Part shown: in pieces, positions 45,094-56,141 of the stretch
Layout of the letters: every line of letters begins with the position of its first letter
Numbering within the stretch: the first letter of the stretch is position 1
From: Dichomitus squalens LYAD-421 SS1
Taxonomy: Eukaryota; Basidiomycota; Agaricomycetes; Polyporales; Polyporaceae
Direction: 5' to 3'
Assembly (NCBI RefSeq): GCF_000275845.1
Contig: NW_006766885.1
Location: 736,431-800,430, forward strand
DNA length: 64,000 nt
Notes under the pieces: model-generated
What the model saw: the letters and a program-made list of their open reading frames with translations, nothing else
The model's database searches: none
What the model was told of the DNA's origin: nothing
Program-made: the position numbers and the translations under genes

Positions 45094-45849
45094 AGGGGGC
45101 CTCCGGTGTTGCGTCGGCCATCTCCACGTCTTGCAACTCGGCAGTGTCCGTCACAATGACGCAAGGATAACCCGCCTGTCCTGCCACTATGACGGTACCG
45201 AGGAGCTCAACGCTCGGACAGACGACACTGACCAGGGGCGGGCTTGAGGCGTCGTCCGCCATCTCCACATCTCGCAGTTCGACGATGCCTGCCATAGCGT
45301 CCGAAGAAGAGCCACTCCTTGCGGGCGCAGCAGCAGTACCATCTGGCCGGTCGACGCTCGGACGGAGAACAACGCTGTCGGGGCTTGAGGGTTCGCCGAC
45401 CATCTCGACGTTTTGCGACCCAGCAGCATCTGAGCAAGTGCGGGAGAGGGAGCCGCCACCCTCACGCACCGACTCAGCACCGCCAGAGCACTCAACGACG
45501 GGACGACCGACTGCTGACGACGGAGTCGAGGCGGCCTTGACTTTCTTGGCGGGGGTGAAAATTCTGGGATCCCGGCGTGTACGAAGGGTCCTGGGGCCTT
45601 TGAACCTGTCGTGCCTGCACACTGCAAAGTGTTGAGGAGTGTCAGCGAGCCCAAGGGCGGTCAGTCGACGGCGTCCAGACACTCACGGATCTTCCGATGC
45701 CACTCCGGCAATTCTTCCCAGAGTTTCATTTCCTCGCGGAGCTGCTCGCCTGCGAGCTTGACGTACTCCCGGCCGTTCCACAGCCAGAAGGGGGTGCCAA
45801 GAGCAGACTCGAAGACTTCAGGAGCAATCGCGCTAGTGAGGTAAGACAT
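44342..45849 (-). CDS. Unrecognised protein with GILKK and KSVRW (PP1-docking-like) motifs
   Basis: Two exons. Exon 1 (ATG 45849) encodes a compact acidic/aromatic N terminus, MSYLTSAIAPEVFESALGTP, then FWLWNGREYVKL and LWEELPEWHRKIREC. After a GTGAGT...TTTGCAG intron, exon 2 is one long frame of low-complexity Ser/Ala/Pro sequence with repeated acidic ELQDVEMAD units (three copies of the VEM motif), a Thr-Pro repeat, KPKGILKKPRR and KKSVRWAPEVIAKVS, ending QQLVNTYF, TGA 44344-44342. The [K/R]-x-V-x-[F/W] string KSVRW following a GILK segment resembles docking sites for protein phosphatase 1, which is inference only. I do not recognise the family; the N-terminal part looks conserved, the middle disordered. 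Alternative: an orphan nuclear protein. Confidence 0.6.
45058..45094. repeat. GGGGTC hexanucleotide tandem repeat inside coding sequence
   Basis: About six copies of ggggtc on the plus strand. Read on the minus strand in the frame of the gene at 44342-45849 they encode Thr-Pro repeats, and the unit length of six keeps frame, so copy number could vary without breaking the protein. Confidence 0.8.
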
Positions 45850-46089
45850 CCTGACAGATAAAGTGACTGCGCAGCAGTATGGGTGCAATAGGTTAAAGCA
45901 GGTAGTGGGAGGTGTATGGCAGGATGTGAGGAGCGGCAATACAAGTCGCGAAAGGCTTATACGTGAGTGCCAATCCGGCCCAGAGCAAACTAGGCGGCTG
46001 ACCGCTTTGCTTGGTTCAGATCTGAATACTGACCATACAATTGCTCTTACACATCTCCAGGCGGAAATGTACAAAAGTAATCGTATAGT

Positions 46090-46790
46090 CAGAGTATTTC
46101 TGATTAGCTCGGTAAAGACATCGACCATGGTTGCACTGTTCGGGTCTATGCTGTTACTGCAATTGATCGCGGCATCGGGGAAATACACCCCATTCGTGGG
46201 GATGTTTGCCACTTTCCGATGCTTGACCTAAAGCGCGCCATCAACGCGCCCATCGCTGTAGGCAACACGAGATGAACATCAAAGGGGGGATATCGGCAAT
46301 AACCAGAGCTCACGACATTGTTCAATTGCTCGGCTATCTGCACGATCCCGTCAAGTAGCAATTGTCCGACGCGTTGTCAGGCGAAGGTTGGGAAACCGCT
46401 AATAAATGAAGAGGTTGGTGATGTCGACGCTGGGTTGTACTATGGATGTATACCGCAACGTACCAGGTACATGATACGCCCCAGACTTTTACCGGGCTTC
46501 CCAGGCCATCGAGAGCGTCCGTCACGGCGACAACATCCCTCGCGTTGCCCGACGTTCCGACATGCTTGAGCATAGCACCATTCACTACGCCGCTGCATTC
46601 GATGCCTTTTCCTTTTCCTTGAATAATGTTAGTGATGAGTGACAAGTACTCCGATGCGCTCTGGAAGCACATCACTTGGCTCGGACTGAGCGCGAGATGT
46701 GTTCCAGGAATATGAGAGATGTACAATTCATTTGGAAGCTTACTTTGTGTCCAGGTTGATACCGCGGGGGTCCCAGCTGACTATATGCAA
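46090..46790 (-). pseudogene. Decayed TAP-like alpha/beta hydrolase (tripeptidyl aminopeptidase family)
   Basis: On the minus strand, blocks of this secreted fungal hydrolase family occur in the right order: SWDPRGINLDT (about 46779-46744), VMCFQSASEYLSL (about 46685-46645), VGTSGNARDVVAVTDALDG then GSPVKVWGVSC (about 46575-46460), QRVGQLLLDGIVQIAE (about 46376-46322) and INCSNSIDPNSATMVDVF (about 46165-46110). The nucleophile elbow, normally G-x-S-Y-G-T, reads G-V-S-C-T, as if three bases were lost. A TGA (46379-46377) interrupts the frame just before QRVGQ, and the blocks do not share one frame or clean splice sites. The N-terminal NPGGPG block was not found. I read it as a pseudogene; an unusual intron pattern is the alternative. 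Confidence 0.5.
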
Positions 46791-47724
46791 ATATCCGCCA
46801 GTGTCAGGTAGTATTGAGCGTGGAGCGTGACGTCTGCTACACCACATTTTCCAAGGCCGTCTGACAAACTAGCGAAGTCGGCAACCATCGTGGGCATCAC
46901 TCGGGGATTGTGTCTGACCTGGATCGGCTAACGAAGTGCCCTTGCTTTGACCTGATCAGAGTAGAGAAATCGTGCCAATACAATGGTACTTCAAGAAAGG
47001 CACAGTCAAAAGGGACTCAATAGGTGCCGTGAATGAAGGCTAAGAGCCCATCGACCAGTCGAATTGGTGACGTTGGGGTCGACATGACTCACATGAGCTA
47101 TTGATATCACTGCGAATAGTTGCGAAAACTCACCGTAGATGCCCCAGATGCCATCCTGCTGTTCAAGAAGCGTATCAACGTGGAGAAGATTGCCTGGAGT
47201 AGCCTTGTGCGGTACATCGCTCGCGATGCAGTAGACGTGCTTTGGGATCAGGAGCAACTGGACAGCAGGAAGGCCCTGTACAGACCAGAGCCGGCAGTCA
47301 GTTGTTGCCCTGCCGCCAGTCCACCAGCTGATAAGTCGTGGTCGCCTTCGCCGACAGCAGATAATGACCCGCTACTACAAAGGTCTAGCTGCCAGTGACA
47401 ACACCATTTAGCTACAGTTGCGGCGAGATGGGACATTCTGGCCGCTAGTAAGCGTGAGAGTACGTACATGCGAACTCGCAACAGGGTCGAGCCCGGAAAA
47501 CAGCATCCTATACCGCTCATGGAACCAACTCGATTGCAGCAGAACCATGCTCAAAGAGGAGCATCTGAGCCCAATTCGAAGGCGATTTGGTGAGTGGCCG
47601 AAGTATCAAGACTTTTCAAGACTGCGGTGCGTTAGAAGCGAGATCGAATCTGCAAAATAGTCCGGGCGCAATACTCGTGATCATGGGTGGCGGTGCAACA
47701 CAAAAGCCACACGAAGCAAAAGCA
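46791..47724. other. Region upstream of the hydrolase relic; no gene recognised
   Basis: Minus-strand frames near 47.0-47.4 kb are open for up to about 80 codons but match nothing I know and do not supply the missing N-terminal blocks of the relic. The last part flanks the tRNA gene. Confidence 0.4.
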
Positions 47725-47806
47725 TGTCCCAGGGAGGATTCGAGCCTCCGTCTTCACGGGCTTGCGTTGCCACAACGTGATGATCTAACCACTAATCGAC
47801 AAGGAC
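47725..47806 (-). tRNA. tRNA-His (GTG) with a 10-base intron
   Basis: Read on the minus strand, a full cloverleaf folds. The acceptor stem pairs GTCCTTG with CTGGGAC (one T-T mismatch and one G-T pair), discriminator A at 47725. The D arm is GATT/GATC with loop AGTGGTTA. The anticodon stem is TCACG/CGTGA and the T arm GGAGG/CCTCC with loop CTCGAAT. The anticodon GTG lies at 47773-47771, preceded by TT and followed by G37. Ten bases (47769-47760) stand between G37 and position 38 (C), exactly where eukaryotic tRNA introns sit, and must be removed to close the anticodon stem. A and B box internal promoter sequences are present (TAGTGGTTAG and GGCTCGAATCC). Confidence 0.88.
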
Positions 47807-48043
47807 CGTATGAGGCCTCGCTTTGTTGCACTCATAATGTGCGCAGGCCCAAGAAGGACCCTCTACGTCACTTATGATCGGCGATGCCGCTGCGCGTTTC
47901 CGCCGAGCGCGACTGCAGTGTCAGTGAGTGGCGGAAATCGCGCTGAGTTCCAGTCCAGCTCCCAGGTCTCGCCCCGGCTTGCGGATGCTGTACCAGCATC
48001 CTTCCTTGTCCTCCCACCACCATCTGGAGGATCGTCGACTACA

Positions 48044-48924
48044 ATGAGGAAGCTATCCTATGTCGTCGCCTTCTTCGCCGTCATTGGGACTATGATCCTG
48101 GTATGTCTGGGGCCCGCCTGTGCTCCAAGTATGCGTAAGCGGGAAACTCAACCCACCCTTTCCCCTCCAGAACATCCTCTCCGTCCAGCGCCCTGATTGG
48201 TCTGTGTCCGGCCCCGGTTCAAGGTAGAGTGAGTGCTCACACGGACCGCTCTCCTAGGCTCGTCACGAAGAGACCAGACATCATCCACAAGGAGGTCGTT
48301 GTCTCCTATGGCCTCGCCAGCCGCTGCGAGCTTCGCGTCATGGAGGTCCCCGCCCCGAGCGGCGGCACGCTCACCTACACCAGCTACGATTGTCGGCCGT
48401 TCCCGAAGCGCGTCGAGGATGGCTGCGAGAAGGAGAACAAGGCCTTCTGCATGATCTGGGGCACCTCGAGCTACTTTGCAGAGCTCGGCATCGGCTTTGC
48501 CGTCGTAGCTTGTCTCGCTATCATATTTGGCGTCACAACTCACTCGCGTAGGAGGCGCATCTGGAAGTCGGCCTCGTTCTTAGTTGCGCTACATGGTGAG
48601 TGGACGACTAGGGTGGATACGGGGGTCGTGTGACTGAACTTTCACCAGTCATATCCCAAATTGTCGCCTTCGCTATCGTTACGGATCTGTACCGTCGCGA
48701 TTCTTTCCCTACCTTCGAGCGTGCTCGTCCAGGTAAGTTGCTCGTATGGGGAGTCTTATGAGGGGTGGCTGACTTGAGTCACAGGCCTTGCATACGTCCT
48801 GAACGTCGTGTCCTGGGTTTTGGGCATCTTAGTTACCGCCGGCATTGTGATTACTGGAAACGCTGCCAAGCATGGCCACCAGTGGGCCGCCGGCAATCGT
48901 GCTTATCGTCCTATTTCAGGATGA
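48044..48924 (+). CDS. Small four-helix membrane protein (claudin/SUR7-like topology)
   Basis: Begins MRKLSYVVAFFAVIGTMIL, a first helix that continues across an intron to NILSVQRPDWLVTKRP. A Cys-containing extracytosolic loop (SRCELRVMEV, SYDCRPFPKRVEDGCE, FCMIWG) is followed by a second helix ELGIGFAVVACLAIIFGVTT, the basic SRRRRIW, a third helix SFLVALHVISQIVAFAIVT and a fourth VLNVVSWVLGILVTAGIVIT, then a short tail ending RPISG with a TGA at 48922-48924. Introns are short GT-AG; the second is placed after GAT TG so that W-L-V-T-K reads through. About 220 residues. The topology (helix, large Cys loop, three helices) is that of claudin/PMP22 and fungal SUR7/PalI proteins, but no diagnostic W-GLW motif is present, so the family is not assigned. 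Confidence 0.75.
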
Positions 48925-49169
48925 GAGTGGTGCATCTTCTGCCTGGTCACACAAAAATGTTCGTCGCGTCCACTCAACGTAGTTCCGTACGCTCCTCTAG
49001 CCCTCTATCTCTCGTTGCATCGTTTTAGTCTACTAGTCTGTGCTTCGCGTTGTACGATGATTTACCCCTCTATGCCTTCCTTTGTGATCGTGTATGTTGT
49101 CATTGCAGGACCTTGTATATATATCATATCGTTCGTATCGCCGATACCTCATCCACAAAGACCTAATCG

Positions 49170-51258
49170 TCAGTCCCCCGGATAGTCTACCTGGTCATAA
49201 AGCCTAAGCGTCTCATTCCAGTCCCGTTTTCTCCTCCGCCTCACAGAAAAGTACTTCGCCTTGCTCGCCCATCTCCCCTGCACCCGGCCCTTCTCCCTTC
49301 CTCCGCTTTCCGCAAAGTACCTCTCTGGCTCGCCCGGCAGCCCAAGTGTGCTCACCGCAAGCTCCATTACGCGCCGATGCAGATCCTCGCGCCTCGAGCG
49401 CATCTGAGCGAGCGCAGGCTTCCCGATCAGGAGCAGCCGCGTAAGCGAAGCGAGCGCCCGGAACGCCGCGATGGCGTCCTCCATCCAGCGCAGGCTGAGC
49501 CACATCACCGCGGGGACGAGCACGGCGGTGAGCGGGGCGAAGGGGAGCGTGACGAGCGTGGTGAAGAGCCAGATGCAGAGCCCGGAGAGGAAGCCGTATG
49601 TGAGCTTGTACTGCGCGATCTCGTCGTACGTGTCCCAGACGGGGCCGGTGCGCTTGAACTGGTGCACGGCGATGACGGTCGTGGCGAAGACAGGGAGCCA
49701 GAGCAGCAGGCCGGGGAGGGAGAGCGCGAGGAGGACGAGCGCCCAAGCGGCGCGGAGGAGGACGCGGTAGAGGATGACGGGCCGGGAGAGTGGCCGGCGT
49801 ATGCGGTCGTCCTTGATTCCCCAGCGTGCAAGCTGATCTTGATATTCCTACAAGGTTGTCAGTTCTGGAGTGTAACGACAGCTCAGGGAGGGAGACGGAC
49901 CTTGAGGTCACGGCCGAGCTGGACGATCTTCATGTCCTCTCGCGCGACCTGCTCAGGCGGCGGAGCCTCGCCGTCACTGGAGGTGTCTGCGCGTGGCGCC
50001 TCCGCCAACTTGAAAGCCTCCAGGAACGTCCTGACGACGCGGATGTAGTCGCCTAGCGACATGGACGTACCGAGCGGTGCGTACATCCTAGCAGCAAGTT
50101 TGGCATTCCGGATCAGCCTCCAAGATGGTGCATCGAGCGTTCCCGAGCTGATTTGCTGATGCATCTTCGCAGTTAGAGAACGAATTTCGTTGTAGTCGAT
50201 TGGCGTGAGCAATTCAGGGTTGTTCTGGGACTTCGGCGTAAGCACACGATCGTTAGTCAGGCGCGTGGGAGGTACCTTTGGCGTAAATTTCATTGGTGGA
50301 TGGAACGTCACGAGCACATCCGAGCGAAAGTGTTCTCGATGCCTGCAGAACTGTGACGTTAACACTGCGAAACGTAGCCACTCAGGAATGGGACCCACAT
50401 GTAGGTGATTGAACAGGTCAGAACATCTATCTCAAAGTCGGGATTGTGTCGGTTCCGCGAGAGGACGTCTGAGACCATCCTCGCGACTGCCGTACCCTTG
50501 GTAAGTACGTCGTAGAATACAGGATGTCAAAAACATACCACCAGTCTTGAGCGGTGCAATTGTTGGATGGTACCGGCTCATACCCTCAGGGAACAAGCAT
50601 ACTGCATCTCCCAGTTCCACAGCCTACATGGACGCCACATTGGTGATAATAAGTGTCGAGGGAATGTTGGCACATACCTCCACGAGAAACTGCATAGCAT
50701 TGGAATTGTCCACTTGTTGGTCTCCAAAGTCCTTGCGTCTCTTGATTGGGACGGTGCCCGCAGACTCAATAAGCCAGCTGGTGAAGGTCTTTCTCCCGAA
50801 CTGAGTCGATTTCGCCGTGAGCCTGAGGAGGTTTCGTTTCTATGGAGAGATAGTGAGCCCTATCATTGTGCGGTAATAGAGAGGACTGCGGCGGACCCTT
50901 GATGGAATAGAAGTGACCAGAAGCCTGGGCCGGGTCGGGTTACAAGGAGGGATGAGCTCAATACAAGTACAGACTTACAGCGCATCAGTCAGAGAGTTGC
51001 TATGGTTAGCACATACTATGCTGGTTCACGGTCAGACGGCGGAGCTCATGCCACTGGCGAGGGACATACCAAGGCACGCCTCTCGGTGGGATATTATCCA
51101 CGTTCTCCACAACGATGGTCCCGTAAAATATCTTGAGCACAAACTTGAAGAGCAAACTGCATAGATACTAAGGGTCGTCGAGTCGATACCTAGGTGACAA
51201 TACCGTACCGGATGAACATATAGGCCCATGGCGTTGGGGATCCTGCCAACGCCGCCAT
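49170..51258 (-). CDS. Second SCT1/GPT2-type glycerolipid acyltransferase
   Basis: ER acyltransferase for glycerol-3-phosphate or DHAP. The product starts MAALAGSPTPWAYMFIRY (ATG 51258), followed by LLFKFVLKIFYGTIVVENVD, NIPPRGVPW, a region with WLIESAGTVPIKRRKDFGD-like sequence, and ELGDAVCLFPEGMSRYHPT, where FPEG is PlsC motif III. Then come HREHFRSDVLVTFHPPMKFT, helices SRPVILYRVLLRAAWALVLL, LTYGFLSGLCIWLFTTLVTL and PLTAVLVPAVMWLSLRWMED, and a basic C-terminal tail ending YDQVDYPGD (TGA 49172-49170). Around 50220-50272 a 51-base, stop-free intron with a good branch-like CTGAC/CTAAC lies after KFTPK; spliced or retained, frame is kept. Motif order and length resemble GPT2-like proteins, and it differs clearly from the acyltransferase at 32.5-35.6 kb. 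Confidence 0.87.
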
Positions 51259-51597
51259 GGCTATGAGACGTGCTTCGGGGTTATGCCAAGTGCTTGGGTG
51301 GACTAGGAAAGGCCAGGGTGACGCCGGAAGTTTCGTATGGTCGCAGAGGTAGAGGTGTGAGTGAGAGGTCAGGTGCAAGGCCTCTCTGCGCGGTCATACT
51401 AAGTATATAATGTAAGTATTTGGCCCAGACGAGAGATGCATGTGGCGACTCGGCCCGACGGAATTATTGGGGAAGCGCGTTTGCGTCACGTGCGCAAGAT
51501 TTAGCAGCAGATCGCAAGTTTTTCGACGCCGAGATCGACCACGCCCTGCTCGCCGTCGGCCACAGCGACGACTATACGTCCGCTAGCCGTGCACAAC
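51259..51597. promoter_or_regulatory. Shared divergent promoter, acyltransferase / RRP12
   Basis: 339 bases lie between the two divergent start codons. It must serve both genes. A TATA-like agtatataatg string occurs at about 51402-51412. No factor site is claimed. Confidence 0.45.
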
Positions 51598-54500
51598 ATG
51601 GCCGATAACGTTGAAACCGCCCTTGCAAAAATCCGTCCGCACACATCCTCTGCCCTCGCGCACCAAAAGGCTCCTGCGACCCTCCTCCGTGCGATCGAGG
51701 CTACCTTCCGCGAACAAAACACCGAGCCCTCTGCGACAGCATATTTCGCTGCTCTTCTAACTTCCCTTGATGGCTCCCTTCAGTCTTCGCGAGCTTCAGG
51801 CCCTGCTCTTGGGGATGGCGATCTCCTTCCCGCCGTGCTCTACCTTCTCGCAGCAGTCACTCCGTATATCCCTCAACCAGTGATTCGCTCACATCTATCG
51901 ACTATCATCACCTTGACTTCCCCACTCTTCCCTGCTCTGTCTGCACATGCCCCGCCTCTCCGCTCTCAACTCACTCTCTATGGGACTGTGATTCTTGCTC
52001 TTGATCGCTCTCAGCTCGACAGTCAGGGCCTCCGGCAGGCCTTCATGACCATCTTGCAGCTAACCCTTGACCCTCGTCCAAAAGTGAGAAAGAAGGCGGC
52101 AGAAATTGTTAAGGACGTCCTCGCCGCGCCCCCGCCTCCTTCTCTGAAGCATCCTTATGCCGAGAAAGTAGCAGAGTGGGTCAAGGCAGCTCTCGAAGAA
52201 GTCTGCGCGGGCGGCCTCCCAAAATTCAAGGGAAAGAAGGCAGAGACTGAGGGGTCCGACGCCGCCATTCATCTTCTGGCCTTTCTCCGTCCCGTGCTCC
52301 CCTCCTTGCCCTCTGAGGTGAGTGTTATCTCGGTTATTGACTGTGCAAAGCAGAAACCTTAGCAAAGCCGAGCAGTCATTGTCCTCTATCACGTCTTCGC
52401 TCCTACTGTTTCCTCGCTTAGGGAACCCGTACCTATCCCAATCGGCATATTCTATCCTCTCCGAACTTCTGGCACTCTCAATGGACGACCCGACCGTGAA
52501 CCTGCAGTCTCATATGTCTGAGCTCCTGAAAGTCATTCTCTCGGCCCCACCTCTCCGTAGCGACGCTGCCCTCACTGCTGCATGGGCCAACGTCCTCGGA
52601 AGCACGATGCTCGCATACCACCAAGCGAATCCGGAAGAATGCGCTGCAGAGCTGGGGAAGGTTTGGAAGGCGATTTGGAACCTGCTCGAATCGTCCGATG
52701 CTGCGACGCGCAAGGCAGCTGCCGATGCTCTAGCTACGCTTGGACAATGCTTCACGACGACTCTCATCAAAGCAGCTGTCAAGGAGAAAAGCTCAGATGA
52801 GCCGAAATCTGCCATCGGCAAGATTATCGCGCAGTCTACGAAGGCACTGGACTCGCTTGCATACGCCCGCGCAATACCTGACATTCTCGCCGTCGTTGCA
52901 TCCCTCATCGAGAACCTCAAGTCTCGTAACGGGTCGAGGAAGAACACAACTGCAGCCGAACAGCTGTTGTTGCCTCTCATCACGAAGGTCGCAGACCTCA
53001 GAGTACAGAAGACCTTCGAGTACAAGGAGACCGCAGACGCAACACTCGGTGTCGCTATGCGTGTTCTCGGGCCGGCAGTATTGCTACGCGTATTGCCTCT
53101 CAACTTGGAGCAAGTCGATAGGTAGGTGCACCATCTCATCCTTTCTGGACCGCCCGACTCAAAAAACGACGCCAATGTAGGCAAGCCGGCCGCGAGCCTC
53201 GGGCTTTCTTACTACCGCTACTCGCCCAACCACACCCTTCGCCCCTTGGCCACTTCGTGTCGTACTTCGTCCCACTGACAGAACGAATGTTCGAGCTCCA
53301 GAGTACTGCCGAAACCGAAGGTCGCCAATCGGAAGCCAAGGTCTGGAGCGTTCTTATCGAGCAGATCTGGGTTGGTCTTCCCGGATACTGCTGGGGCGCT
53401 CCTGATCTCAAGCAGGTTTGTGTCCGCATGTTGCTGTCCGTATATCAGTTTCTCACATGACAATAGTCCCTCACGGCGCAGTTCTCGCAGCTGCTGTCGC
53501 AGCTCTTGTACGGCCAGCCAGCGCTCCGTCCCGCTGTGCTCCGAGCACTAAAGGTCATGGTTGACTCGAACGTTGCCCTTGCCAGTGAGGACCCGGACAG
53601 AATCGCCAAGCTCCCCGAGAGTGTCCGCACCGACCCTATCACCGCGGCCGAAGCACAAGCGAATATAGACTTCCTCCGTTCTCAGGCGGAGAGCTGGCTC
53701 GCCGTGTTGTTCAACGTCTTCGGTAGCGTTGGTCGAGATAACCAGCATATGGTCGGGGACGTGATCAGCTCGTGGATCGCTATAGCGGATGCGAAGGTGT
53801 GCCTCACCCCCTGAAGACCTGTCACCTCCCTGAGATTGACCGTCTTTCTAGGAAGTAACACAGGCATACCATAAGCTTGTCACGCTCTTCAAGCAGAACC
53901 TCGTCAAGGCGCAATCCGCACCCGCTCCCAGGGGGCCTACGTCTGACAGCGTGACAGTCATGAGCCAGGACCTCCTCTTGCTCGCGCTCCCGTACCTGTC
54001 GCCCGAGGACGCGACGGCGCTGTTCGCCATGTTCCTCACGAGCGACGTGCTCGAGAGCCGGGACAACGGCGTCCAAAAGCGCGGCTACAAAGTCCTGACG
54101 CGCCTCGTGGAGTCTGGCAAGGTGCAGGTGGACGCGGCGGTCGTGCTCAAGAAGCTCGAGGGGCTAGTCGAGGACCTCGCGGCGGCGGCCAAGAAGGACC
54201 GATTCCAGCTACTCGCGGCACTCATCGCTGTCATTCCACAGGATGCGCTGCACCTAATTCCTTCGATCATTCCGGAGGCGGTTCTGGGTACGAAGGAGCC
54301 GTCGGAGAAGGCGCGAAATGCAGCGTTCGACGTCATTGTGGCTATGGGCAGGAAGATGGCTGCTGGTGGTGTTGTGAAGCGCCAGATGCTTGAGGATATG
54401 GCTGACGATGGAGCTGGCGAAGGTATGTGCTCGCCATGTCTCTCATTTACTGTTGCTCAAGATGGTTCGAAAGCCGCCGGTAACATTGAGGAATACCTGA

Positions 54501-55821
54501 CGATGGTCTGTGGTGGACTGGCTGGCGCGTCCCCGCACATGATTAGCGCAACTGTCACCGCGGTCTCTCGTCTCATCTTTGAGTTCAAAAGTGAGTTGCT
54601 TTCTTCGCCTGCTCAAGTCATGCCGCCAACGATTGTATAGATAGCATCTCTGCCAACATGCAATCCGAGATCTTTACTACTCTTCTCGTCTTTGTTACAT
54701 CCGCCAACCGCGAAATTGTCAAGTCCGTCCTTGGCTTCGTTAAGCTCGCCATACACACCATGCCCGCCGATCTGATCCGCCCGCACCTCAAGGACCTCGT
54801 CCCCGCGCTGCTGAAGTGGTCGCACGACCACAAGAACCACTTTAAGGCCAAGGTTCGGCACATCTTCGAGCGCATGCTCCGGCGCTTCGGCTGGGAGGAC
54901 GTCTACGCGTGCGCGCAGGAGGAAGAGGCGCGCAAGGTGCTGCTGAACATTAAGAAGCGCAAGGACCGCGCCAAGCGTAAACGCGCGAATGCGGCTGACG
55001 ACGAAGACGAAGACGTGCCGAAGGCGAAGCCGGCAGCGGGCGACGCGTTCGAGGACGTGCTCTATGGCAGTGAGAGCGAGATCGAGGACAGCGACGAGGA
55101 GGACGCTCCCGCCCAGAGTGCAGGCCAGGTGAAGCGCAAGGGCAAGGATGCCGGCGCGAGGCTGAGGGTGGACGACGATGAGCCCATGGATCTTCTGTCT
55201 GGAGCTGCATCTCGCGTCACCAGTATGTGTTGTCGAGATTTCAAGGAGACGGTTACTGATACTCATGCGTCAAGCCGCCAACGCTGGTAAGCGCAAGAAG
55301 CCAGGACAAGACGCTGCGCACTTCAAGATAGACGGAGACACGGGCAAGATGGTCATCGATGACTCCGACGAGGAAGGAGCAGCAGCCGCAGGTGACGAAG
55401 ACGTAGAGGGCAATGCTTATCGCGAGCACCTCACGTCAGTCGACGGCTTCACGCGCGGGCCGAATGGCAAGATTAAGTTCAACAAGGACACGAAAAAGCG
55501 CAGACGAGAGAACGAGGAAGCGGATGGGGACATTGAGATGGCAGATGGAGAGGCTCAGAAGGCAGCTGGAAAGAAGACGAAGCGGAAGATGGAGCCAAAG
55601 TTGGGGCACGAGTTCAAGGCGAAGGTCAGTCCGCACTTCTCTTATCACTTCACAGGTTCGTCGTCCGTTCTTGCCACTGAACCTATTCCGTTCACTGTTA
55701 ACAGAAAGCCGGCGGAGACGTCAAAAAGGGAGGCGTGGACCCATACGCCTACTTGTCTCTCTCGCAGGCTGCGAAGAAGCAGAATCGAGGCAGCCGGATT
55801 GGTATCGCAGGCAAACGCTGA
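51598..55821 (+). CDS. RRP12: RRP12-like ribosome biogenesis protein (HEAT repeats)
   Basis: Nucleolar HEAT-repeat protein that binds pre-ribosomes and helps export both subunits. The ATG at 51598 (ACAACATGG) starts MADNVETALAKIRPHTSSAL, with SALAHQKAPATLLRAIEATF conserved in the family. The body is helical repeats throughout (for example LTLDPRPKVRKKAAEIVKDV, PYLSQSAYSILSELLAL, VTSANREIVKSVLGFVKLA), with the highly conserved HFKAKVRHIFERMLRRFG followed by FGWEDVYA. The C terminus is acidic and basic in turn, with SESEIEDSDEEDAP, KMVIDDSDEEG, GNAYREHLTSVDGFTRGPNG and KFNKDTKKRRRENEEA, ending RGSRIGIAGKR at TGA 55819-55821. About ten short GT-AG introns; roughly 1,240 residues, the usual size. 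It shares a divergent promoter with the acyltransferase. Confidence 0.94.
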
Positions 55822-56141
55822 GTGTTATCTTGGCACTGGTCACGGAGTCATCGTTGCAGTCTATATCAAGTATCAGGTGTATTCCCATAGATTTTGGATT
55901 GGGTTTATCCCAACAAGCTTAGCTTGAGAAGCGCGGGTGCGAATGTGACGCCAAAGCCGGCAACCCTAGGCATACATGTGAACAGAGGAAAACGCCAGGC
56001 CTACAGGTGTGCCTGGACCAGGTTACAGGGGCCGATTGATTGAGCGTTCCCGCGTATCTGGGAGTATATCTCGAGCATTTAGGCACAGGTGGTGTCATCG
56101 TCCCGTCTGGCCTCGTATCCCCATCCTCCCCAGTGTTTCGT

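Noticed and set aside
44552..45247. Plus-strand 231-codon open frame with GRGRGRG repeats
   Set aside because: Antisense shadow of the minus-strand gene at 44342-45849; the Gly-Arg run is only the GGGGTC repeat read in another frame.
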